Shown here: in pieces, positions 8,646 through 16,510 of the stretch | How positions within the stretch are numbered: the stretch's first letter is position 1 | Layout: every line of letters begins with the position of its first letter | Source: JAGNRR01 sp964409905 | Lineage (GTDB): Bacteria; Bacteroidota; Bacteroidia; Chitinophagales; Chitinophagaceae | Assembly: GCA_964409905.1 (NCBI GenBank) | Contig: CAYPET010000001.1 | Coordinates: forward strand, 62,001 to 126,000 | DNA: 64,000 nt | Direction: 5' to 3' | Made by a program: the position numbers and the translations under genes | Notes under the pieces: model-generated | Database searches by the model: none | What the model was told of the DNA's origin: nothing | What the model saw: the letters and a program-made list of their open reading frames with translations, nothing else

Positions 8646-10484
8646 ATGAGAGACATCTTTCTCATATTCAAAAGCTTTATTAAAGGTAAATGGTCCTATG
8701 TTTTCACATTCGCTATTGCCAATTTGCTACAGGCTGTCTTTTCCCTGGTTTCGCTGGCCATGCTTATCCCATTTTTAAATCTATTGTTTGGCGATAAAGA
8801 AAAGTTGGTTACTTCAAAACCCAGTTTTCAGTTCAGCGCAGATGGGTTGCAAGATTACTTCAATTACCAACTCAGTCAAATTATTATTGAGAATGATCAT
8901 CAGCGTGAGTTTGCCATTCTATTTATCATCATTGTATTACTTACGGCCATCATTCTTAAAAATTTCTGCCTCTACATAGCGCGCTACGTACTGGCACCAT
9001 TACGTAATAAGATCACCCAAAATCTGCGTGAAGATTTATATGAAAAATCGCTGGCACTGCCTATTGGGTTCTTCAATGAAGAACGCAAAGGTGATATCAT
9101 ATCCCGCATGAGCAATGATGTATTGGAAGTAGAAGCTTCTATCATCGCCGTTATGGAACTCCTGTTTGGCATACCTGTGTTAGTTATTTTTTATTTGGTT
9201 ATCATGCTAACCATGAGCTGGAAACTGTTTTTATTCCTGGCTATTTTATTACCCATTGCCGGGTTTATTATTGGCAGAATCAGCAAGGAATTAAAAAAGC
9301 AGAGCAAAGAGACTCAAACCTTTATCGGTAATTTGATCGCAATGCTTGATGAGAGCCTTGGAGGGCTACGCATCATTAAAGCCTTTGGTGCCGAAAAAAA
9401 TAGAATACGATTGTTTAAAGAACAAAATGAAATGCTGGTTGAAACACAAAATAACGTTGCCCTGCGCCGCGAAGCTGCATCGCCTGCATCAGAGGTATTG
9501 GGGGTAATGGTGTTATGCGTCATTCTCTGGTTTGGTGGCCGTATGGTTTTTGAAGGCGACATCTCATCGGGCACCTTTATTTTATTTATTCTCATTTTTA
9601 CCCAGTTATTAGATCCTTTAAAAAAGCTTTCGCAGTTTTTTTACAACGTAGCCCGCGGAAAAGCCAGTATCGAACGCATAGATAAAATTCGAACCGCCAT
9701 CAATCCCATTGTTGACAAAGCAGGTGCGAGCAACATCCAATCATTTGAAAAAGATATCGAATTTAAAAATGTTGATTTTGCATTTGGCGATACACTTATA
9801 CTTAAAAACATCAACCTTAAAATTCAAAAAGGACAAAGCCTTGCCTTGGTAGGCGCCTCAGGCGCAGGCAAAAGCACTCTGGTAGATTTGATACCAAGAT
9901 TTCATGACGTAACAAAAGGTGAAATATTGATTGACGGCATCAACATACAAGATTATAAAATTTCGGATCTCCGCAAATTATTGGGCATCGTTTCGCAAGA
10001 ACCTATCTTGTTTAATGAAAGCATCCAAAACAATATTGCATTGGGTGAAGAACATCCAAACATAGAAAAAGTTAAAGAAAGTTGTCAAGTGGCGAATGCC
10101 AATTTTGTTGATGAAAAAAGTTTTGGCCTGGCAACAAATATCGGCGACCGAGGAAATAAATTGAGCGGTGGTGAAAAACAACGCCTAACCATAGCCAGAG
10201 CGATTTATAAAAATCCGCCGATATTAATTCTGGACGAGGCCACCTCATCATTAGATACAGTTAGCGAAAAAATTGTACAAGAAGCCATTCAAAAACTGAT
10301 GCAGCACAGAACGTCTATTGTGATTGCGCACCGACTAAGTACTATTCAAAATGCGGATGAAATCATTGTGCTGGAAAAAGGTGAAATAAAAGAACGCGGT
10401 AAACATCAGGAGCTGCTGGATCAGGGAGGCTTGTACAGCAAATTGGTGCGCATGCAATACATTGGGAAAAGCAACGAAAAATAG
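8646..10484 (+). CDS. ABC exporter, fused permease and ATPase (MsbA-like)
   Basis: 612 residues, a half-transporter that would work as a homodimer in the inner membrane. Residues 1-330 hold six TM helices of the type I exporter fold. The ATPase domain follows with Walker A GASGAGKST near 397, signature LSGGEKQRL near 508, Walker B ILILDEATSSLD near 528 and the switch histidine in IVIAHRLST near 559. Sequence is closest in my judgement to lipid A or lipopolysaccharide flippase MsbA, but drug exporters share all these motifs, so substrate is open. Both catalytic glutamate and switch histidine are present, so it should be active. Confidence 0.9.
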   Translation: MRDIFLIFKSFIKGKWSYVFTFAIANLLQAVFSLVSLAMLIPFLNLLFGDKEKLVTSKPSFQFSADGLQDYFNYQLSQIIIENDHQREFAILFIIIVLLTAIILKNFCLYIARYVLAPLRNKITQNLREDLYEKSLALPIGFFNEERKGDIISRMSNDVLEVEASIIAVMELLFGIPVLVIFYLVIMLTMSWKLFLFLAILLPIAGFIIGRISKELKKQSKETQTFIGNLIAMLDESLGGLRIIKAFGAEKNRIRLFKEQNEMLVETQNNVALRREAASPASEVLGVMVLCVILWFGGRMVFEGDISSGTFILFILIFTQLLDPLKKLSQFFYNVARGKASIERIDKIRTAINPIVDKAGASNIQSFEKDIEFKNVDFAFGDTLILKNINLKIQKGQSLALVGASGAGKSTLVDLIPRFHDVTKGEILIDGINIQDYKISDLRKLLGIVSQEPILFNESIQNNIALGEEHPNIEKVKESCQVANANFVDEKSFGLATNIGDRGNKLSGGEKQRLTIARAIYKNPPILILDEATSSLDTVSEKIVQEAIQKLMQHRTSIVIAHRLSTIQNADEIIVLEKGEIKERGKHQELLDQGGLYSKLVRMQYIGKSNEK

Positions 10485-10506
10485 TTGCCCAAGTCATAGA
10501 TTATAT

Positions 10507-10514
10507 TAATTTTG
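10507..10514 (+). promoter_or_regulatory. -7 promoter box TAATTTTG before the small lipoprotein
   Basis: Perfect TAnnTTTG, nine bases before the ATG at 10524. It overlaps the TTG at 10512 that an automatic caller would take as start, which argues for the later ATG. It lies in the 39-base gap after the ABC exporter, so the lipoprotein probably has its own promoter. Confidence 0.55.
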
Positions 10515-10523
10515 GTACTAGGT

Positions 10524-10727
10524 ATGAAAAATTTATTATTACTACTAGCGGGTTTTCTTATTCTGGGTTTAGCTATGAGTTCTTGCGCCAAAACATGGAC
10601 TTGTGAATGCTCAACCGCAACTGGTAGTGATAGTGTTAGTTTTCAGTTAGAAAATCTTCGTAAAAATGATGCCCAAACACGCTGCGATGAGTATAGCACC
10701 GTGTGGGGTCAATGCACCATCCGTTAA
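10524..10727 (+). CDS. small cysteine-containing lipoprotein
   Basis: 67 residues. MKNLLLLLAGFLILGLAMSSCAK is a signal peptide with lipobox MSSC at the cleavage site, so the mature part of about 47 residues would be anchored by its N-terminal cysteine. Three further cysteines follow (TWTCEC, RCDEY, GQCTI), enough for disulphides. I do not recognise a family. An earlier TTG start at 10512 is rejected because it lies inside the promoter box. It sits between the ABC exporter and comEC, 12 bases from the latter, so may be co-transcribed with comEC and purH. Confidence 0.72.
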   Translation: MKNLLLLLAGFLILGLAMSSCAKTWTCECSTATGSDSVSFQLENLRKNDAQTRCDEYSTVWGQCTIR

Positions 10728-10739
10728 TCGTGATGCTAT

Positions 10740-12812
10740 ATGCGCCGGATAGCTAATATCCCTTTCTTGCGCATTACACTGGCCTTTATCACAGGCATAG
10801 CCCTTTACCGTTTTTTTGCCGGGGCTGGTTTAGCTGCATGGATTATTATTTTCATTTGCGCTTGTCTGTTTACCTTGGTTTTTCTTTTTGCCAAGCCGGA
10901 TCAAAAGTTGAGGTTAGTATGGTTGAATGGCATCAGCCTGCAAATATTAATCATGTCTTTGGGCTATCTGCTGACCGATGTGCATCAATTAAAAAATCAC
11001 CCCACCTGGTATCGGCATCAGTTAACATCCACTGCAAAAATTCAAGCACGAATCTTAACACCTTTGAAAGCAACAGAGCGCACGTATAAAACAACTGCTG
11101 CAATCATCAAAACATACCCAAATCAAACAGCAAGAACTTGTGGAACAGCTATACTCTATTTTAGCAGAAAAGATGACCGACCTGCACTCACCGTAGGTGA
11201 TGAAATTATTTTTGTCAATAAGCTACAGCCTATAAGAAATAAAGGAAACCCCGGCGAGTTCGACTTTGCCACACATAGTCGCAACAAAGGGATTTTCGAT
11301 CAAGCCTTTCTGACATCAGTCGAATGGGAAAAAGTCGACAAAATAAATAGGCGCCAAAGCATTTTCATTGCCGGAAGTGAGTATATCAAAAAAGTCATCA
11401 AACAGTCCATAACGGATACAAAGGCACGCGCTATCGCATTGGCTTTAGTAACCGGCTATCGTGATGATATCGACCAAGAAATGTACAGCAACTATGCCAA
11501 AACAGGCCTGGTGCATTTACTTGCCATTTCCGGCTTGCATATGGGCATATTTTATTTGGGTACCCAGTGGATGCTGGGTTTTCTCCCGCTGCTGAAAAGA
11601 AATAAAAAAATACTGATTATCGTTTCATTAATCATTATGTGGGTCTACGCATTACTCACAACCTTTCCGCCATCAGTGCAACGAGCCAGTCTAATGTTTA
11701 CTTTTTTGGGGCTGGGTCAAATCATCAGTCGTCGTATACCAAGTTTACAATTTTTATTCTTATCAGCATTTTTGATGCTCTTGTTTAAGCCACAGTTACT
11801 ATGGGAAGTTAGCTTCCAACTCTCTTATACAGCTGTGCTGGGCATTTTACTTTTTTATAAACCATTACGGAGAAATTTTTATACTTCATCTATTATCACA
11901 TCAAAGGTGCTCGATATTATATGCCTCACTTTGAGTGCACAAGTCTTTACTTTTCCGCTTGCTATCTACTATTTTCATCGGTTTCCTACACTTTTCATCT
12001 TTACCAATATCGTTGCCATTCCTATCGTGACATTCATTATTTATGGCATATTACTCTTAATTATTTTCTCTTTCATTCCCAGCCTATCCATATTGTTGGG
12101 CACCGCTCTAACCAAAACAATCACCCTCCTGAATACTTTTATTAAATGGGTATCAACATTCTCATTCACAATAATTGATGGTCTATATATTAATGGCATA
12201 CAACTCGCAGCACTATTATTGGCCATGATAGCAATAGCGTTATGGTTGCTCGCATATAAAAAACAATTTGCCATTGTGGTAATATGTTCTATTTGCCTGA
12301 TAATCGGCATCGCCATTTACCGAAAAAGCAACATCCAACAGCAACAATATATACTGGTTTATAATGCATCAACGACCTACTTAGAGCTGATTCATGGTGG
12401 TGTAGTTTTTACAAAAGACCACCAGTCAAAAGGACAAACAAATAATTTTGAAAAATATGTACTTGCACCCAGCCACGTACATTTTGGTGTACTGCCAAAT
12501 GATACTATACCGGCATATTGGAAACAACAAAAGGCCTATGACGTTATACAATTTAAACAAAAGAGGCTCTTGCGCATTCATAAAGCTTATGGGCTGAAAA
12601 CAAGCTCTCCGGTTGCTGTAGATTACTTAATTATATCAGACAAATGGATCAAAAACCTGAGAGAAATCCTTACTTATTTCCAAGCAAATGAAATCATTAT
12701 TGATGGCAACATCCCCATGTGGAAAATAGACGACCTCAAAAGCCAACTAAGCACCCTACATTTGCCGGTGCATTACATCGGCACAGAAGGTGCCAAAATA
12801 ATTCGGCTATGA
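10740..12812 (+). CDS. comEC: ComEC/Rec2 family competence-type DNA channel
   Basis: 690 residues, inner-membrane. The N-terminal TM pair is followed by the DUF4131 region (around GDEIIFVNKLQPIRNKGNPGEFD) and then the competence domain with the hallmark TGLVHLLAISGLHMGIFY near residue 255, and about eight further TM helices to residue 530. The C-terminal part is soluble but lacks an obvious intact metallo-beta-lactamase HxHxDH motif, so it is a shortened form, as is frequent in Bacteroidota. ComEC moves single-stranded DNA across the membrane in transformation. Its TGA overlaps the purH ATG (ATGA), so the two genes are translationally coupled. Natural competence is not shown by this gene alone. 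Confidence 0.9.
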   Translation: MRRIANIPFLRITLAFITGIALYRFFAGAGLAAWIIIFICACLFTLVFLFAKPDQKLRLVWLNGISLQILIMSLGYLLTDVHQLKNHPTWYRHQLTSTAKIQARILTPLKATERTYKTTAAIIKTYPNQTARTCGTAILYFSRKDDRPALTVGDEIIFVNKLQPIRNKGNPGEFDFATHSRNKGIFDQAFLTSVEWEKVDKINRRQSIFIAGSEYIKKVIKQSITDTKARAIALALVTGYRDDIDQEMYSNYAKTGLVHLLAISGLHMGIFYLGTQWMLGFLPLLKRNKKILIIVSLIIMWVYALLTTFPPSVQRASLMFTFLGLGQIISRRIPSLQFLFLSAFLMLLFKPQLLWEVSFQLSYTAVLGILLFYKPLRRNFYTSSIITSKVLDIICLTLSAQVFTFPLAIYYFHRFPTLFIFTNIVAIPIVTFIIYGILLLIIFSFIPSLSILLGTALTKTITLLNTFIKWVSTFSFTIIDGLYINGIQLAALLLAMIAIALWLLAYKKQFAIVVICSICLIIGIAIYRKSNIQQQQYILVYNASTTYLELIHGGVVFTKDHQSKGQTNNFEKYVLAPSHVHFGVLPNDTIPAYWKQQKAYDVIQFKQKRLLRIHKAYGLKTSSPVAVDYLIISDKWIKNLREILTYFQANEIIIDGNIPMWKIDDLKSQLSTLHLPVHYIGTEGAKIIRL

Positions 12813-14302
12813 ACAAAAAAATTCAGTCAGCACTGATTTCAGTATTTTACAAAGACGGCATTGACAAGCTGGCAAAAACCCTTACCCAATTAGACATTAC
12901 CATATATTCAACAGGCGGCACCCAGTCCTTTCTTGAGCAAGCCAGCGTGCCCTGTGTAGCGGTAGAGTCGGTGACCACCTACCCATCCATATTGGGCGGA
13001 CGTGTAAAAACATTGCACCCCGGCATATTCGGCGGCATATTAGGGCGCCGTGGTCTTGAGCAAGATAAACGCGAAATGCAGCAGCACAAAATACCGGAAA
13101 TTGATTTGGTAATTGTTGACCTCTACCCTTTTGAGGAAACCCTGGCTGCTACAAATGAAGAAAGCAAAATCATCGAAAAAATTGATATAGGCGGGCCGTC
13201 CATGCTGCGCGCCGCTGCCAAAAATTTTCAAGATGTCTGCGTGATAGCTTCAAAAGAAGATTATCAGATATTGGATGATATCCTCAGTGCACAAAATGGC
13301 GAAACAACCCTAACACAACGTAAGGCTTTTGCTGCTAAAGTTTTTGATATTGTTACCCAATACGATACCGCTATATCCGATTACTTTAACCATGAAACAC
13401 AGGTACTTCGATATGGCGAAAATCCGCATCAAGTGGCTCGTTTTGTAGGCAAATTGCATCAGCAATTTGAACAATTAAATGGTAAAGAACTTTCGTATAA
13501 CAACTTGGTAGATGTGGATGCAGCTGTGAACTTATTAAAAGAATTTGACCATGAAACACAATCCTTTTTTGCCGTCTTCAAGCATACCAATGTGTGTGGC
13601 GCAGCTTTACGCCAAGAAGAACTTGCAGCCTGGGAAGCTGCACTGGGTGGCGACCCAGAAAGTGCCTTTGGTGGTGTCATTATAACAAACAAAGAAATTT
13701 CTGCAGATGTAGCAGCCGCCTTGAGTGGAATATTTTTTGAAGTACTAATTGCTCCTACTTTTTCAGCAGATGCCTTAGCGCTGTTATCACAAAAGAAAAA
13801 CAGAATTTTATTACGCAATAAAGAAAGCCAAAGTACCTTATCCCCCCAAATTGAAAAAACCGTCCTCGGCGGAAGGTTAATACAAAACGCGGATACAGGT
13901 AATTATGAAAAATGGGATGAAGTTGGTGCCCGCGATAGTAGTGCCACAGAAAAAAATGATTTACTATTTGCCAACTTGCTATGCAAACATTTAAAATCAA
14001 ATGCTATCGCCCTGGTAAAAAATCATCAACTCATTGGCAAGGGTTGCGGACAAACATCACGTATTGACGCACTGCGCCATGCAATAGCAAAAGCTAAGCA
14101 ATTTGAATTTGACTTGCAAGGTGCTGTAATGGCCAGTGATGCTTTCTTTCCCTTTGACGATTGTGTAAAGATTGCGCATGAAGAAGGCATTACAGCTACA
14201 ATACAGCCGGGCGGATCTATGCGGGATCAAGACTCTATCGATTTTGTAAAAGCCAACAACATGGCAATGGTCATTACTGGAATGCGGCATTTCAAGCATT
14301 AA
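12809..14302 (+). CDS. purH: bifunctional AICAR transformylase / IMP cyclohydrolase PurH
   Basis: 497 residues from the ATG at 12809, four bases before the comEC stop ends; the longer open frame starting at 12719 lies inside comEC and is rejected. The N-terminal cyclohydrolase domain shows STGGTQSFLE and SILGGRVKTLHPGIFGGIL, and the C-terminal transformylase shows LRYGENPHQ, FKHTNVCGAA, DPESAFGG and the catalytic-end motif ASDAFFPFDDCV. PurH performs the last two steps of de novo IMP synthesis. It is a little short of the usual 505-530 residues but every motif I looked for is present. Coupling to comEC is probably a local accident. Confidence 0.95.
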   Translation: MNKKIQSALISVFYKDGIDKLAKTLTQLDITIYSTGGTQSFLEQASVPCVAVESVTTYPSILGGRVKTLHPGIFGGILGRRGLEQDKREMQQHKIPEIDLVIVDLYPFEETLAATNEESKIIEKIDIGGPSMLRAAAKNFQDVCVIASKEDYQILDDILSAQNGETTLTQRKAFAAKVFDIVTQYDTAISDYFNHETQVLRYGENPHQVARFVGKLHQQFEQLNGKELSYNNLVDVDAAVNLLKEFDHETQSFFAVFKHTNVCGAALRQEELAAWEAALGGDPESAFGGVIITNKEISADVAAALSGIFFEVLIAPTFSADALALLSQKKNRILLRNKESQSTLSPQIEKTVLGGRLIQNADTGNYEKWDEVGARDSSATEKNDLLFANLLCKHLKSNAIALVKNHQLIGKGCGQTSRIDALRHAIAKAKQFEFDLQGAVMASDAFFPFDDCVKIAHEEGITATIQPGGSMRDQDSIDFVKANNMAMVITGMRHFKH

Positions 14303-14396
14303 TCGGCCTTCGACCATATTATTTTGCTAATAGATAACGAAGATTTGATTAAACTCTCGGGCTATTTTGTAGTTTTACTTGTGTAGAACAACAATT

Positions 14397-14888
14397 ATGA
14401 AAAAAATACTATTTATACTTTCCGCAGTTTTATTGACATTTGGCGCAACAGCGCAAGACTTGCCCAGTACCACTATTAAACAACTTAATGGCCGACCGGT
14501 AAAGTTTAATGAAATCTTTAAAGAAGGTCGCGTTACGCTCGTAAGTTTTTGGGCTACCTGGTGCGTGCCTTGCAAAGCCGAAATAAAAAACATAAAAGAA
14601 AAAATGCCCGAATGGAAAGATCAGGCAGACTTTGATTTTGTCACTATTTCAATTGACGATAGCCGTGCTGCTGCTATGGTAAAAGCCTACACAAAATCAC
14701 AAGCATGGGATTGGCCGGTTTACCTTGACCAAAATAGTGATTTAAAAAGATCGCTTAACTTTCAAAATGTACCCTTTACCATGATTGTAGACAAATCAGG
14801 CAAAATCGTTTTCCAGCATACAGGCTATGAAGAAGGTGGTGAGGATGAAGTATTTGAAGAGGTTAAGAAATTTGCCAAGGCAGACTAA
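14397..14888 (+). CDS. TlpA-like exported thioredoxin
   Basis: 163 residues from ATG 14397; the upstream in-frame ATG would prefix non-conserved residues. MKKILFILSAVLLTFGATAQ is a cleavable signal peptide. The redox motif WATWCVPCK lies near residue 53-61 (CxxC with V-P between), in a TlpA/ResA-type thioredoxin fold, followed by FVTISIDDSR and the cis-proline region NVPFTMIVDKSG. It should act in the periplasm as a disulphide reductant, for example in cytochrome c or membrane protein maturation. A one-mismatch -7 box (TAGTTTTA) lies in the 94-base gap after purH, and a strong terminator follows. Confidence 0.87.
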   Translation: MKKILFILSAVLLTFGATAQDLPSTTIKQLNGRPVKFNEIFKEGRVTLVSFWATWCVPCKAEIKNIKEKMPEWKDQADFDFVTISIDDSRAAAMVKAYTKSQAWDWPVYLDQNSDLKRSLNFQNVPFTMIVDKSGKIVFQHTGYEEGGEDEVFEEVKKFAKAD

Positions 14889-14912
14889 ATCAGCAATAAC
14901 GTTCATTTTATC

Positions 14913-14942
14913 AACCCTCAACAGTTCTGTTGAGGGTTTTTT
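14913..14942 (+). terminator. strong Rho-independent terminator after the TlpA-like gene
   Basis: A perfect 12-base stem (AACCCTCAACAG / CTGTTGAGGGTT) with a two-base loop is followed by a T run, starting 25 bases after the stop codon at 14888. It isolates the TlpA-like gene from the lipoprotein at 15075. Confidence 0.9.
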
Positions 14943-15042
14943 GTTTCTTTAATGTTTCTATAATATTACCTCAATGTTAAGCATCCATGAAAGCGTAACA
15001 ATTCTATAATCGCTTAAAATCGCCTGCCTTTTGACACGCTAA

Positions 15043-15050
15043 TACTTTTG
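15043..15050 (+). promoter_or_regulatory. -7 promoter box TACTTTTG for the beta-helix lipoprotein
   Basis: Perfect TAnnTTTG match, 24 bases before the ATG at 15075, downstream of the terminator at 14913. No well-placed -33 TTG. Confidence 0.55.
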
Positions 15051-15074
15051 CTCGTATAAAAAACAGGAAAAAAA

Positions 15075-16442
15075 ATGAAATCATTATTATCTACGAAAAA
15101 CTTATTTTTTACAGCCGCCTTGGGCGGTATGATGCTCTTGAATGCATGTAAAACAAACAATGAATGTAGCACAGATGCCGATTGTGCAACTGGTGAGATT
15201 TGCTCGGCAGGCAATTGTATCATTGACCCATCAACTGGTGGTGATGCTGTTCAGGTGAGTGGATTTATTACTTCTAACACTGAGTGGACTGCAGACAAAA
15301 TCTACATTTTAAACGGTCGTGTAGTAGTACGTTCAGGTGCTACACTCAAAATCCAACCAGGTACTATCATTAAAGGTGCAGAAGGGACTGGTACTTCAGC
15401 CTCTGTACTCATTATTGAGCGTGGTGGTAAAATTGATGCCCGTGGTACTGCCGCAAAACCTATCATTTTCACTGCTCTATCTGACAATATAAAAATTGGC
15501 GAATTAGCAGGCACCAACCTTGGCCAAACTGACAATGAATTGTGGGGTGGTCTTATCGTTTTGGGTAATGCGCCTGTTTCTACTGAAAACGGCGATGTTA
15601 CCGGACAAATAGAGGGCATACCTTCAAATGAAACCTATGGTGTATACGGTGGTTCTGACCCCAATGACAATTCAGGTTATATTGAGTATGTTTCTATCCG
15701 ACACGGTGGTATCACGATTGGTGATGGCAACGAAATCAATGGTTTAACTTTAGGTGGTGTTGGTAAAGGTACTTCTATACATCACATTGAAGTAGTAGCA
15801 AACCTTGACGATGGTATAGAGTTCTTCGGCGGTACAGTTGACGTTTCTGATGCAATTGTGGTTTATCAAGGCGATGACGCCATAGACATCGACCAAAATT
15901 ACTCCGGCACTATCTCTAACGTAATGGTTATTACAGGTGACGGTATTGGTACAGATGAAATCTTGGAAATTGACGGACCTGAAGGTTCGACACATACAAG
16001 TGGTTTATTTACTATCACTAACGGCACATTCAAATCTGAAGGTACAGAGCCTTATGCAGGTGATTTTAAATCAAAAGCTCAAGGTAATGTAACACTGTGT
16101 CAATTTATCGGCACATTCAATTCTAAAAGAAATGCGTATTTGGCTATCCGCGCCAGCTTTGATGACACGACTGCTTGCACTAGCAAAAGTGATGCCTATT
16201 CTTACTTGACATCAACGCCTGCCAAATTGAAAATCTACAACTGTGACTTCATTGGTGCGGCTTCTATAGCTGCAATCGCTGAAGCTTACAATGGCAGCGG
16301 CGGAAACTGTGTAGGTGCAGCTGAGCAAGCCAATGTAGCAACAGCCATGAGTCAAAATGCAACCTCAGCCACTGGTGGCCGTGGTGCTGATGCAACTAAA
16401 TTTAACACATGGTCATGGGCCTCAATCAAAGGAAAATTATAA
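15075..16442 (+). CDS. surface lipoprotein with cysteine-rich head and beta-helix-like body
   Basis: 455 residues. The signal peptide ends in LLNAC, a lipobox. A short cysteine-rich module follows (ECSTDADCATGEICSAGNC, near residues 31-50), a DxDCxxGxxCxxGxC pattern. The body is rich in short strands with G, N, T and I (GATLKIQPGTIIKG, GGTVDVSDAIVVY, DDAIDIDQN), consistent with a right-handed parallel beta-helix, plus two late cysteine pairs. It is immediately upstream of a TonB-dependent receptor and highly expressed-looking (own promoter, flanking hairpins). I recall such lipoprotein-receptor pairs in Bacteroidota, but the ligand is unknown. Confidence 0.75.
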   Translation: MKSLLSTKNLFFTAALGGMMLLNACKTNNECSTDADCATGEICSAGNCIIDPSTGGDAVQVSGFITSNTEWTADKIYILNGRVVVRSGATLKIQPGTIIKGAEGTGTSASVLIIERGGKIDARGTAAKPIIFTALSDNIKIGELAGTNLGQTDNELWGGLIVLGNAPVSTENGDVTGQIEGIPSNETYGVYGGSDPNDNSGYIEYVSIRHGGITIGDGNEINGLTLGGVGKGTSIHHIEVVANLDDGIEFFGGTVDVSDAIVVYQGDDAIDIDQNYSGTISNVMVITGDGIGTDEILEIDGPEGSTHTSGLFTITNGTFKSEGTEPYAGDFKSKAQGNVTLCQFIGTFNSKRNAYLAIRASFDDTTACTSKSDAYSYLTSTPAKLKIYNCDFIGAASIAAIAEAYNGSGGNCVGAAEQANVATAMSQNATSATGGRGADATKFNTWSWASIKGKL

Positions 16443-16458
16443 TCAATCTTTTTTAATA

Positions 16459-16494
16459 GCAAAAGACCCTCTAAGTTCATTAGAGGGCTTTTGC
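16459..16494 (+). terminator. hairpin between the lipoprotein and receptor genes
   Basis: GCAAAAG-A-CCCTCTA pairs with TAGAGGG-CTTTTGC around a seven-base loop; there is one bulged A. It lies between the lipoprotein stop (16442) and the receptor ATG (16511). The T run is short and interrupted, so it may only attenuate, leaving less receptor than lipoprotein mRNA, or may protect the upstream 3' end. Confidence 0.7.
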
Positions 16495-16510
16495 GTCAAA
16501 TAAACCAGCA

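Noticed and set aside
12719..12808. N-terminal extension of purH
   Set aside because: It lies within comEC; PurH starts at the ATG overlapping the comEC stop.
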